From Cudoniella acicularis (taxonomy: Eukaryota; Ascomycota; Leotiomycetes; Helotiales; Helotiaceae): 64,000 nucleotides of DNA. The notes under the pieces were generated by a model. It did not search any database. It was not told where the DNA came from and saw only the letters and a list, made by a program, of their open reading frames with translations. The stretch is taken from positions 23,896 through 87,895 of the forward strand of contig JAAMPI010000036.1 of NCBI GenBank assembly GCA_013054445.1, written 5' to 3'. Below are positions 53,393 through 64,000 of this stretch, piece by piece. Every line of letters starts with the position of its first letter. The stretch's first letter is position 1. The position numbers were made by a program, and so were the translations under genes.

Positions 53393-56300
53393 ATGCCTCC
53401 CGAACAACCCAAAACTCGGCGCCGCGCCAAAGTCAACGACGAGAACGACTACCAAGAAATCAATCCCCCAGAATCCAGAAAGAACAAACGCACCAAGAAC
53501 GATGACGAGGAAGACGGCTACCAAGAAATCAAACCACCGATATTCAAGAAGAACAAGCGTACCAAGAAGGATGACGAAGACAAAGCCCCCGCAACGAAGA
53601 AGATGGCCCAACCGGCTGCTCAGAACCGTCGTCGTGGTGGCAATGTGCCGTCGAAGTTGAATATCGTGGATGGTGTTGATACGTCGAGCTCCATTGGTGG
53701 GTTACCTTTTGACCCCAAACCTGGAAAGTGTGGTATATTGAATTTTGGAAAACTGATTAAATACGCAATAGGAAGTCCGATACTGTCAAGAACATCACGC
53801 ATGTCACCCATGACACCACCGAGAGAAATTCGAAATTCAGGATTCGTGGATCTTACCCGCGAGATCGTCTCAAAAAAAGTGATCAGGCCAGGCAATGATT
53901 TCCCCCGTTTCAAGGGAGGAGATGTCTATATCGAGCTAAAGGCAAAAAGTCACTCGTACTGCTACACGCTACATTCAAGCATCTTATCCAGAGCTTCGTC
54001 TTGGTTCGAGGAGACTTTGAAGATGGAGATTCCGGAGTACGATAACAGTCTTGCTGAGGCGTCTTATTCCCGCACTCGGGTGGCGCATAGATATGAGATG
54101 AGCTTTGATCCGAAGCAAAATCTTTTCTTGTTGTTTAAGACGGTAAGTTCCTCCCTAAGAATATGCTAAAAACATGCAGGAAATAACTGACTGATTATTA
54201 GACGCGCACAATGATCAAGCTCTCAGAGCCGGAGCCGGAGCTAGAACCCATTGTCAAAGCTGTCCCGCCGCTCCCGAGTCTGTCATCCTCAAATGGCAAT
54301 GACGAAGTCGCAGTCCAGCAACAATCTTCAGCCAACGAGCACACTGTATCGCCATCGAAGTCGCCCGAGCGCAAGGTCTCTGAGAAGGCAGTCACGCCAG
54401 AGAAGCAAGTTTCGGAGACAGTCGAGGCGGCAAATACGGGTGCCGAGGTGAATGTTGAGTTTGCTATTGAAGAAGACAAAGGAAAGGCCCTAGAAATACA
54501 GGGAGATATGAAGGAGAACTCGCCAGTTATCAGGAGCGAAGGTGAATCAAATATCAATAGCAACAAGGGAGAAGGCGAAAATATTCCCGAGATTAAAGAG
54601 GAAGACGTTGAAATGTCTGAGCTTGGAAATAATCAAGAATTCGGCACTCAAATCGACCAGGAAACTACCCAGAAAGAAAATAGAGAAGACGCTTCTAAAG
54701 TCCAAGAAGAAGACCAAATGGCTTTGGTTGATAACACCCAACAGAATGGCGATACCGAAGTAATCAAGGATGAAAAGAGCGACGATGCTCCTAAGATCCA
54801 AGACATTGAAATGTTTAATCCTGGAAATCAACAAGAATACGGCACTCAAATCCCTAAGGCAACAACAACCAAGGAAGAAGATAGCGAAGATGCCCCTATG
54901 ATCAACGAAGACATTAAAATGGCTGCGGTTGAGATCGAACAACAAAATAGCAACCCCGAAACAAAAAAGGAAGCTGACGAAGACGCTCCCAAAATCAATG
55001 AAGAAGACGTCGAAATGTCCGTGCTGGGAAATGAACCGGAGAATAGCGGCACCGAAGGCAAGAAGGAAACTACCAAGCAGGAAGGCAGTGAGGACTCCCC
55101 CAACACCAAGCAAGGAGATATTGAAAAGCCCGAGCTTGGAAACGAACAACAGAAGGGCGACGTTGAAATGAATGGCACTACTAAGAAGGAGGATGGCGGA
55201 GATGCTCTCGAAATCAAAGAAGAGGTCGAAATGCTCGTTGTCGAAAATGGACAAGGTAACACTGAAAGTGAGAAAGAAGCCGCTAAGAAAGAAGATGGTG
55301 AAGATTCTTCGAAGAGCAAGCAAGATATCGAAATGCTCGAGCTTGGAAAAGAACAAGAGAAGTTGGGCGATACCGAAATGAACGAGGAAGCCACAGCTTC
55401 AGCCGTCAAATCCGAGGAGCCAACCGCCACCGCCACTTTCAGGGACGAAACCAAGCCAGTAGTCTCCGAGCTCAACAAATCAATATCTTCTTCCTCCACT
55501 ATCCAACCCGAGGAACCAACCGCTGCTTCAAGCAACGACACCAACTCACCAATTTCCGAGGTCAAGGAATCAGCATCTTCTTGGGTCAATAAAGCCGCCG
55601 AGCCTTCATCTAATATTAACGACCAGAACAAGCCTGCCGAAGTCAATAACACAAATATTATTACCCCAAAACCAACAGAGTCTCCCAAACCCAAAATCAA
55701 AGCCAACAAACCAGAAATCCCCTTAGCAGAATACGAGCTCGAAATGCTCGAAACCTACAACTCCCTCTTCCTGACTTACTACTCCAAACTTCCAACCATC
55801 TCCACAACGGATATCGAAACCGCACTCCGTCAAACAGAACTCCTCCTTAACCTAGCAGAATATTTCGATTCTGTCGGTATCGTCCGCCCTTACCTTTCAA
55901 ACACCATGTTTCAGTATGGCCGAGAGGTCTACAAGGCTGTTCTTGCTGATCCGCCACGTTGGCTTTTCTTGAGCATCTTTCTGCAATCTGCGCCGATCTT
56001 TAAGGAAGCCATCATCCATATCGTGGGAATGCATCCGTTTTGGCCCTCGTCCACCGTTTCAAGATCTGAATTTGAGCCCGAAGTTCTTGCGTTGATTGAC
56101 AAGAAAGTAGCGGAGTTGCAGAAGATGAAGGCTGAGATCAATGAGAAGTTGTTGACAAACTCCATCGTTCAAGACAACAGGATTACTCATGATGCGTGGC
56201 TCATCGTCCAGCAGTGGAGAGATTGGTTTGCGAGCGGCCTGGCAAAATCAAACACGGCCCGGGTTAGACTTGCAACTGATCCAGCACGCAGCGATATCAA

Positions 56301-56640
56301 GTTGACTGATGGGTTGGTGTATCGGCAAATTGCGAAAGGTGGCGAGACGTACTTGCCTCTTTACGGCGTCTTAACATTGCTAAGAGAAATCAAGTCGAAG
56401 ACCTGTGCGAAGTGTAGCTCGAGACATCTTAATCAAGTCCCGGAGACGAAGGTCGAGGACCTTGTCTTGCAATCGAAGTGGGTTTCGGAAGATTTGCTGA
56501 GGTTGAAGGATTATGCTATGAAGGAGGTGAAATCGCTGGCGGTGAATGAGAGTATGCTGGAGGTAGAGGAGGCCGATGTTGGACATTTCACCTGCACCAG
56601 GGTTGAGACCAACGAGTTGCCTTGGGAACGCGGTGTTTAG
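53393..56640 (+). CDS. BTB-like domain protein with a long acidic repeat array (1062 aa, 2 exons)
   Basis: Exons 53393-54142 and 54202-56640 (GTAAGT donor, phase 0). The basic N-terminus has two copies of a NDxEDxYQEIxPP..KKNKRTK unit (residues 20-60). A BTB/POZ-like domain lies near 168-250 (GGDVYIELKAKSHSYCYTLH, then SSILSRASSWFEETLKM), interrupted by the intron. Residues about 380-645 are an acidic array of imperfect 26-31-residue units (EDAPKI..EDVEMxxLGNEQxN..). A conserved helical C-terminus (about 760-1000) continues the BTB-family fold: LLLNLAEYFDSVGIVRPYLS, LFLSIFLQSAPI, FKEAIIHIVG. This resembles fungal BTB proteins of unknown role. Upstream ATG at 53234 is in low-complexity leader and not used. 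Confidence 0.75.
54590..55390 (+). repeat. In-gene tandem acidic repeat array
   Basis: About eight to nine imperfect units of 26-31 codons encode KExxEDAPKIxEEDVEMxxL-type sequence, keeping frame. The opposite strand gives hydrophobic shadow ORFs. Confidence 0.7.
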
Positions 56641-57244
56641 ATGTCCGACTCGAGCAATCATTGGATTTCAATCTCTTGATGGATCTCTCGGCCGAGGGCT
56701 TCCTCTTGATGAAAAGACAGTATTCGTTTTTGGCGTTCCGGGATACAATTGGTTCAATTTGGGGCCGACTTCCATTTTGTTGGTTTATCCTCACAACCTG
56801 CGCGGCCCCAACACCATTTCCAACGAACTCGTCAACTGGAAACTCCACAATGAGAGCTGAGAGTCAACTTTCCCGGACTTGAATTGAGGACTTTGTCGCA
56901 AGAATCTATAACTCGCCGTTTGACACGTTACTCTATGATGATTAGTTGGCGGCTTTCATTTCGGTATTTCTCACCAAAAATTTTTATGCAACAGCAGCAA
57001 GGTTCTGAATCCTATCCGAGGATGGCTTCTCGCCCAGAAGGGTTTGAGAAGATTAACTTTTACCTGCGAGGAAGTCAGCATTCTGATTTCATTTCAACAT
57101 TCATGTACACAGCATTCTTAGGGACAGCATGAGTTCACTCAATGATAAAAATCGTGACATCCTTTCTTTCCTTTGCAAAAACGCCATTCCATATGCAGAT
57201 ATATCCCAGACGCCGTGCTAAATTTCGAAACACGATCAAGGCCA
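56641..57244. other. Intergenic between convergent genes
   Basis: ORFs here are short and without motifs. Confidence 0.5.
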
Positions 57245-58440
57245 TTATTTCTTTAGACTTGGTCCGAAAAGATCTTCCCCTTCTTTTGCCGATTGCTCTC
57301 TCTCCAGTTTTCTCTTCTTAACGACTTTTTCGTCCAATCCCTCCTCGCCCTCTCTCTTCGCTCTTTGCAACCCCACTAGATCAATCATATCCGGGTTCCT
57401 ACATTTCTTCAACTTCTTGCCGAGAGCGCTGATCTCTTTCTTCTCTGCTGGCGCAGGATCTGCACTGGGCTCTACAGTCTTCAGCATCTCGGCGCATTGC
57501 TCTAAAGTTTCCAGTATCTTTGCCTGAAGGTCTGGCGAGGAGGGGTGGTCTGAGGGAATTTTCGTAGAAATGTATAACTGTATGAGCTCCCGATCCGCAA
57601 TCATCAACGATGCTATCATGATCTGGCTCGGGGTGTAGTGGAAGTAAACATCTGTCAAAAGTGCACTTGTTTTTAAATATTCCCTTGCCTTCCCGTGAGC
57701 CATCATGACCTTCCTCCCCATCCCTTTGAGGGCTGGCCCATCGATTTCCCCACTCGCCATAGCGTTCATTTCCATCACGGCGCCTTCTAGAGCTCGAAAC
57801 GGATGCCTAACATCAAATGTAAATCTCAACCCTTGTGTAAGCAGAAATTCGGAAGCCAGAATGTCTTCGGGTTTCGTTTTGCTCATCGCTTCGGCAAATT
57901 TCGTGAGGCGGAAGTAGTGGTTCTCGGTTTTGGTAGCAAAGAAGAGGGCAGTTTTCAGGATGTCTGGGGGATAGTAAGTCATGACGGAGTTGGTAATGTA
58001 GAAGCGCTTGATATATTGTATCGCCGTTGCCTACCAGTAGTTTGATCAGCATCCCATCTGCCTAGAGGAGTATCTCATCTTTGTATAGAATCTTCGAGGT
58101 GGCTTTCACATACCTTTACCTCAGTGGGAACCTTCAAATGATCGCCCAGCTGGAGTGTCTGCCTGCAATAAAATGCTATGAGCTTCAACTCCTCCTCCAC
58201 CGTCAAACAATCCACCTCTCCTTCCGGAACTGCGCTCGCAGATCTGCTGTCTGTTCCGCTGGCATCGTCTGCGGATCGCGCTTCTCGGGCGCGTCGGACA
58301 GCTTCGCGCACGCGTTCAGCAGCAAGTTGGTTCGTGGTTGTTCGAAAGGTGTGAAGGGATTGTGGGGTGAAGGACCAGAGGCGGTATTGGGTTGATGTGC
58401 GATATCGGTCGTCCTCGTTCAAAGGGCCTGTGGATGTCAT
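57245..58440 (-). CDS. CCL1: Cyclin H-type subunit of TFIIH kinase (370 aa, 2 exons)
   Basis: Exons 58440-58114 and 58030-57245 (1113 nt; GTATGT donor, phase 0). MTSTGPLNEDDRYRTSTQYR and RLWSFTPQSLHTFR match the N-terminal helix of fungal cyclin H. The cyclin box spans about residues 78-170 (VEEELKLIAFYCRQTLQLGD, ATAIQYIKRFYITNSVM, PPDILKTALFFATKTENHYF, LASEFLLTQGLRFTFDVRHP) with a second cyclin-like fold after it. Ccl1 pairs with Kin28 (CDK7) and Tfb3 to phosphorylate the RNA polymerase II CTD in the nucleus. The basic C-terminal tail suits nuclear import. Symbol by homology. Confidence 0.9.
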
Positions 58441-58920
58441 GATGAAGATGCGCGCATTATTTTGGAGCTGTAGCTCTGAGTGGAGGGGTGATGTCGTCGT
58501 GATGTCGACTTCGCGCTAGCGAGCTTCACTAGTTCGTGACAAAAGGGAAGGTTGACATTTCATCAGATGCAACCCAATCATCGAAACATCTTCCATTACT
58601 AGCAGCATCCCCTTGCCATCATCCGATTTCGCGAGTTATCCAGGAACCTCACACTACCGATCATCATCATGTTGAGACACGACGACATCGATATCCTTCT
58701 CGAATCAAACAAACGCGCAACAGGCTCACAACTGGAACACTTTCAAACCTAAATCAATGATCAGACGGAGCAATTTTCTCAATTTATATGCTGCATCTAA
58801 ATAATAGAAAGCAAGACTGCGCCTTTGAATTACAAAACAACAATGTACACCTCATTTTCCACCACCCTACGAATGTTTCGCTAGTTATTCACCTTGTCTA
58901 GATATTTCGATACATCAGCT
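58441..58920. other. Intergenic
   Basis: 480 bp promoter of CCL1 and 3' flank of the dehydrogenase. ORF 58536-58760 is not supported. Confidence 0.5.
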
Positions 58921-61069
58921 TCACGATTTGCCCAGCACCCACAGCTCTGCATCGGAGGTAACATCGCTCGTCATGTACAGTCTCCCCTGGCTATCCCACT
59001 GCAACCCTGCTGGTCTGAAACATCCCGAACTCATGGAAGGCCCGTTTCCAGCACACCTTGTCACGTCAGGGTTATAGAAGATATCAGTGTATCCAGTGTT
59101 GCTTGAAGGGGCAGCAACAGGTTTATATGTGCCATCGCTTCCTTTCGTGAAGGGGACGGCCACCAGCTTGAATCCTGTTGTCGGCGATCGATTCCAGGAC
59201 CCGTGGAAAGTAACATACAAAGTGCTGTATGTTGAATCAAACTTGCTATCGATGGGGGCAGAGTGTGCTTGGAAACTCAGAGCTGGTGGTGTAACCACAC
59301 CTTTGCAGCTGTCATCTTTGAATGTGGAATTTGGAGAAACCACGAATTGATCTCCGACCTGGAACTTGGCATCTGTGAAGTCGCTAGGCTTCCACACAGT
59401 GAAGCAAGTTGGATATCCGTACCAGTTTCTGTTATCCTTGGTGATATCCCCGATATAGTTGAGCTTTTCCGCAGGGTTGTCTTGATGAATATCCTTTCCG
59501 GTTCCTCCTATAGGTGTACGTTGGAATTGATCACCACTGTTCTCAACTCCCCATAGCCTATAACCAGTCAGTCTTCATGTCATGGAGAACGGTGCAGGAT
59601 ACAAACATATTGTTACCATCAAAAGCCATACCAACCTCATTTCGCATTCCATATCCAGCATTCCATCCACCAGAGACATAATTGTATCCTCCACTTGGAA
59701 TGGCACTCAGATCAAAGACCTTGATTATAGCACGAGCAGTCTTTACATTTCCGGAGGCATAATCCCAATTGTCATTTGAACCATGGGACACAAGCAGCAA
59801 GTTTGGCTTGTGTGGTGCTATGAGCAATGTACGTGTTGTATGACCACCGTTGTACATCCCAGTTATTATTGTTGTTCGGGTTCCCACAGATGTCGAGGAA
59901 GCGGTGTATGGCCAGGAATACACGTTCGTCATTGAACTGGCGTACAAAGTCTTTCCGTCGGCGCTAAATTGAATACCGTGGTTCAGACTGTTCAGCGAGA
60001 CCAAGGTCTTGCTACCTGTAATGCAACCATCGGCGCCGACTGTGTGAACTGTGATCCCCTTTCCGGATTGAACCACCAACATATTCCCCACCGAATCGAA
60101 CTCGATACTCCGAGGGCTGGTCAAACCACCGAGGACCTTGGTAGCTTTCCATCCAGGAGCCAGGACAGATGAAAATTTTGGAGCACCAGCACCAGAACAT
60201 GACGCTGGGATCGGGGCCTTTCCAGCGATGGCAGTGCTGGTTGGCTTAACACTTGTCACAATTGTGGTTGGGGCCTTCCCGGTGGTTGTTGGGTTCGCTG
60301 TGGTGCTCGTTGCGCTGCTGGAAGCGCTGGCCGTTGGTACTGGCAAGATATTGCTAACAACCCAAGCATTGAAGTTCGGGCTTCGTGCGGCGTTCAAGTC
60401 ATGTTGCCATTTGCCAAAGGTCTTGTGAACGTCGAAAACGGTGTTGTTATTCGAAGGGTCTTGGACAGCAGTGTCTCCTTGGGCCCAAGCTAATGGTACT
60501 GTGCCGGTACCGTTCAATACCGCTTCTGAGCCATCATTGGCTTGATAAGAGGTGCAACCTCTGCATCTCGCTGTCATGGTCCAATGCGTCGCATTTGTTG
60601 TTGTGCCCTTGAGGAGCGTATATTCCGCCCCATCATATGCTGGCGGGAGTGTCATACCACTGTTGCATGTTAGAAGGCCCATGGGGATTGGAGATTTGTC
60701 TTACAATGCAAAGCGCGAGGATACCACGGCGGTTTTGCCATTTGCCCACCCCATTGTAAGAGGGTTGAACACCATTGTCCCTCCCCAAGCAATTCCCACC
60801 CACTTCGACGCTACTGGCGCTGTGATTGAAATGATGGCATCGTAGGGGTCCGACACATTCATGGGAAGCGCAATCCTAAACGTAATTCCATTTTCGGGGG
60901 CTGTGTAGCCCGAGTAGCAGATTTTTGTTACCGAGTCGCAAGAAGTTGTCGAGACTGCTTGAGAGTATACTGCTTGCGTTTAGCATCCCTATCTTCATAT
61001 GAAAGGTTTTTACTGACCATTGCTGGCGAGTGCCAAAGCACCAGCCATGAATTGAACAGAACGCATCAT
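58921..61069 (-). CDS. Secreted AA8-AA12 dehydrogenase: CDH-type cytochrome domain plus PQQ pyranose dehydrogenase (668 aa, 4 exons)
   Basis: Exons 61069-61018, 60969-60705, 60659-59607 and 59557-58921 (2007 nt); intron 2 has a TTCTAACATG branch site. A signal peptide (MMRSVQFMAGALALAS) is followed by a cellobiose-dehydrogenase-type cytochrome b domain (about 28-205). It has candidate heme ligands Met83 (WGGTMVFNPL) and His184 (FDVHKTFGKW), 101 apart versus 98 in CDH. A Ser/Thr/Pro-rich linker (215-255) leads to a six-bladed PQQ-dependent sorbosone/pyranose dehydrogenase domain (260-end; GGLTSPRSIEFDSVGNMLVV, LNHGIQFSADGKTLYASS, EVGMAFDGNNMLWGVENSGD, FHGSWNRSPTTGFKLV). CAZy AA8-AA12 enzymes oxidise sugars outside the cell and can pass electrons to lytic polysaccharide monooxygenases. 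No CBM1 is visible. The intron 1 acceptor is a NAGNAG site, giving two possible forms. Confidence 0.88.
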
Positions 61070-63617
61070 GGGCCAAAATACGAGTACACAGGGAAAAGCC
61101 GGGTCCTACTGCTCAACGCAGACGGCGATTCTTATCTTTTTGTGTGTGGAAAAAGTCGCCGCATGCCGGCGTTCTGCGGAAGCAAGTAGCTCCTAACAGG
61201 CCATTATCTTAACTTTTTTTAATTTCTATATCTGCCGATATCTAAAGCTTCATATCAGAAAATCTTGGAAGCCTTGAGCAATTGTGGCGACCAGCCAATC
61301 ATCATGAAGTAATTGCAATATTTGGCCGGGAAAGGTCTCGGCAGTATTCCTTGTTCCTAGGCAGAACTTTTGAACGGGACTCGGGCACGAGATCGTCGAT
61401 ACCTTCCTCCAGATGAAATCCCATTCTGGCTGCACGGTCCGAGGGAATGTCAATATTTCGGCCCAATGAGTGCCCCAGACTCGTTTCAGAAACGCGCGTG
61501 TGGAGGAACAAATAAGGTTGGCAACCGAGGCGTATCGTGTGGGGAAATTGCCGGATGTGGAGTCACACAGTCTTTGCATTACCTTATTGGGGGATGAAGA
61601 GTCTTTAACGACTACAGTGGCGGTTGTTTTGGCTGGTTCTTCGGATGTTGTGGATAAGTTGTCCCCCGAAGCGAGCGAACTGGGTAACACCGGCCCAAGT
61701 GTTGTTGCACGAGGGCTTAGTGAAGATCTTCATATTTTATTAAAGAGATGTGCCGTTCATAGTTACCTCGATTTATGATCTGATGAAGAGTTCATTACAA
61801 AAATTATGGACTGATCTAGAAAAGAATTGGGATATTCGAAGTTTACCCCATTCTCCCCTTGCCCGGATGTTTTCCTCGATGGTTTCTTCTTGAAAGTTTT
61901 CATGAATTGACATGTGCTTACATAGTCTACCGCAAGTGGAAAATGGCAGGCGAGTTTATATTGTTCATCCCAAGTCCGGGTCATTCCAGCTCCTTCTCGG
62001 TCCGAGGTACTTTATCTGCCCCTGGTCCAGCACCTTGGGTCATCTCCAGAATACGTGGCCTGCTCTTCGGGACAGCCACAGCATCGGGGCTTTTCAATGA
62101 GGCGTTTTAAAACCGCTCACTCTTGAGACGAGTTTCAACCTCACTTGAAGCTTTTTACCATTTTTTCAAGGCGAGATTTTGCTGGAAGACGCGGTGCGTG
62201 CCAAGACTTTCGCGTGAACACTGTACATTTGAGCATACCCGATGACGGCACATTCTGGGGTTTTCAGCTCAAAATCGCAGATATTGCCTTCTAACCTGTC
62301 GAAACTGCGGAATATTCTTCTCCTCGATATATTTTGTTATAACCATGGATTACTTACTGCGTAAATTGAGCAAATTCAGAGATGTCCAGTATTGCATTCG
62401 TGAGTATTTCTGAGCATGATAGTGAACATATGAGAGTTCTGATATATGCGCGTTCGTGCCGAGGTTTACTATTAGAGTGCGACTTCAGTTCCAGCTTCTT
62501 TATTGCTTAATTCATGGGGTTTTCTTCCGTTAATTTTGATATGTGGCGCATTAATTCGATTTGAAAACTTAATCGAGCATGCATTCTGCCAATCGAGGTG
62601 CGTATCTTCGTATTTAGCCTCTTTGAAATTTTCGTTTGCCCCAACGAGCCTAGGCGCAAAAGTCCGTGTTTTTAGGGTGCTTAACTAGTAAATCCCAATT
62701 TAAAAGTTTAAGTTCTTAAAAGTTAGTGAATAGAAAGTATCTATGCCTTCGTTCTTTCGTAATTACTAAGTGTACGTTTTAGTCATTCCTTATTCTTTTA
62801 TAACATTTAAGTGATCGCAATAGCTTTACTTTTCCGAAGCCTGAAAATCGCTTAAATATACCCTGAAAACATGGACTTCTGCACCTAGGCTCGTAAGAGG
62901 CCTCCCTAATATCTGGATTTCGAAAATCAGGTTAGGTTACTAACCTCATATGAAACGAGAGTAAATTTTAACTCAAGTACCACAAAAGTATCTGCTTAAA
63001 CATTACAAAACCGAGTTAAATCCACAAATTTCTGATGTTACTTTACAGTAACATGGGACTTGTTCTTTCAAGTGTTGTGGGTCATTCTATGGCATGGCCC
63101 TAAAGGAGTGGAATGGGATCAAGGGAGACTATATCGGTACAGATATATAAAAGTATGTAGGAATGGCAGATAAGTTATTCCACCGTGAGTTTTCTCTTGA
63201 ATTTGGGGAACAGAAGCACGACTAATTTACCTGCCATTTGAAATATCTGCTGAGTCAAGGTGAGCAACACCGAATGGCCTGGATAATTATGATCGGGCCT
63301 ATAGGGGAATTTTTGGACCTCACGATTGCGATTGCTACACTTTCAAACATTACTCGATGCTACAAAAGGAGAACAGAGGTTAGATTAGTGCGATCGATCG
63401 GTGCTAAAGTGTTAAGCCCGATTCAGTATCCCACCTTCGGCGTTAAACCCGCAGCACTTTAAATCCGACCTCCCCCCTCACCAAACCTCAACAATACACA
63501 GGTACAAAAGACGCCACAATTAATTCTACGTAATATTTTTTCACCTTCTATCAAAATCTCGGTTGAAATCATACCACAAAAGTAACTACAAAACCTTATC
63601 TCTATTCCTCAGGAACC
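61070..63617. other. Gene-poor region, 2.5 kb
   Basis: Minus-strand ORF 61250-61690 (146 codons, with VWGTHWAEILTFPRTVQPEW) has no ATG start and no recognised family, so it is unsupported. The part from 62300 is AT-rich with few ORFs. No repeat or RNA gene recognised. Confidence 0.4.
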
Positions 63618-64000
63618 ATGACAACCACAGCAACCGATACCTCAGCTGCTGCGCGGCACAAAACAGCACTGGTCTTCATCCGCGCCTTCTCCACATTTTC
63701 CGAGACTGACTTCCTATCAATCCGAACTCCAAATTGCATGCAACACTTCGCGCCGCATTCCATTGCCCCTCCTCCCAAATCCAATTCGGACTTCGCTACC
63801 CATCTATCAAAACTAAAAGAAGTGATGTCTTCTTTCCCTTTCATAGTCAAGGAAATGATCGATAATCCTTCCACCAATCAAGTCCTGATTTGGAACACTG
63901 CATCTCCTGCTTGGCACCCGGAAATTATGGCTAGTGTTGGGGAAGGAGAGGGAGGTGAAGAGGAGGTTGATTGGAAATATACTGGCGAGTATATGTTTTT
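63618..64000 (+). CDS. SnoaL/NTF2-like protein, 3' truncated by window edge
   Basis: ATG at 63618 (context AACCATGAC) opens a frame with no stop up to the window end (127 codons). The order FIRAFSTFSETDFLSIRTPN, CMQHFAPHSIAPPPKSNSDF, LSKLKEVMSSFPFIVKEMID and WKYTGEYMF matches fungal SnoaL-like small proteins (a cone-shaped NTF2-like fold with an N-terminal helix, a conserved HxxxP block and a C-terminal sheet). Such proteins may be ligand-binding or catalytic; nothing more can be said. The opposite-strand ORF 63602-63877 is a shadow. Confidence 0.7.
   Translation, partial: MTTTATDTSAAARHKTALVFIRAFSTFSETDFLSIRTPNCMQHFAPHSIAPPPKSNSDFATHLSKLKEVMSSFPFIVKEMIDNPSTNQVLIWNTASPAWHPEIMASVGEGEGGEEEVDWKYTGEYMF

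Noticed and set aside
54547..55709. Long hydrophobic minus-strand ORFs (269 and 287 codons)
   Set aside because: They are antisense shadows of the acidic GAA/GAT-rich repeat, which reads as Phe/Leu/Ser on the other strand.
61250..61690. 146-codon minus-strand ORF as a gene
   Set aside because: No ATG, an upstream stop close by, no recognised motif and an overlapping plus-strand ORF of equal quality.

Overview
The window is nuclear DNA from a filamentous ascomycete (Pezizomycotina). The gene families found (PEX10, an ERD1/EXS protein, cyclin H, a DUF3602 protein, acyltransferase-3 proteins, AA8-AA12 dehydrogenase, STAND-like N-terminal regions) and the gene structure fit a helotialean-type Leotiomycete best; that placement is inference. 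Coding exons are broken by many short introns, mostly 43-95 nt, with GT donors, CTAAC/CTGAC-like branch sites and AG acceptors. I worked out splice sites by hand from reading-frame continuity, so the coordinates are models and not transcript evidence. I recognised no tRNA, rRNA, CRISPR array or prokaryotic signal.

Layout. 1-12 kb: an edge-truncated HSL-type hydrolase, two small cysteine-containing ORFs, a two-exon unknown gene, a chimera of a half-size insulinase (M16) domain with a Cys-rich membrane tail, and a divergent STAND-like/degenerate-hydrolase membrane protein. 12.9-19 kb: a nine-exon STAND-N-like gene divergent from a VIT/VWA protein. 19-24 kb: gene-poor DNA with a frameshifted small ORF and a full-length membrane-protein pseudogene carrying three in-frame TAGs. 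24-31 kb: EamA transporter, PEX10, ERD1 homologue and DUF3602 protein. 32-38 kb: a copper amine oxidase with apparent lesions, a glutathione transferase and an SRPBCC protein. 38-44 kb: two acyltransferase-3 paralogues bracketing a GT92-like glycosyltransferase. 44.5-48.7 kb: a decayed two-gene cassette (double zinc-knuckle protein divergent from a second protein with three in-frame stops) whose outer ends carry CTTTTAGG arrays. 48.7-51.7 kb: AT-rich desert. 51.7-61 kb: amidohydrolase, BTB protein with an acidic repeat array, cyclin H, and an AA8-AA12 dehydrogenase. The right edge cuts a SnoaL-like gene.

Functional themes: peroxisome biogenesis (PEX10) lies near a possible peroxisomal amine oxidase; the acyltransferase/glycosyltransferase trio could modify a surface or secreted glycan; several genes look like fungal self/non-self (STAND-like) relatives in partial or degenerate form. 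Stop codons in two independent decayed loci are all explained by C-to-T (or G-to-A) changes at CpA/TpG, a RIP-like pattern. The best candidate for something undescribed is the 44.5-48.7 kb cassette, followed by the M16-membrane chimera with its exact five-residue cysteine ladder.
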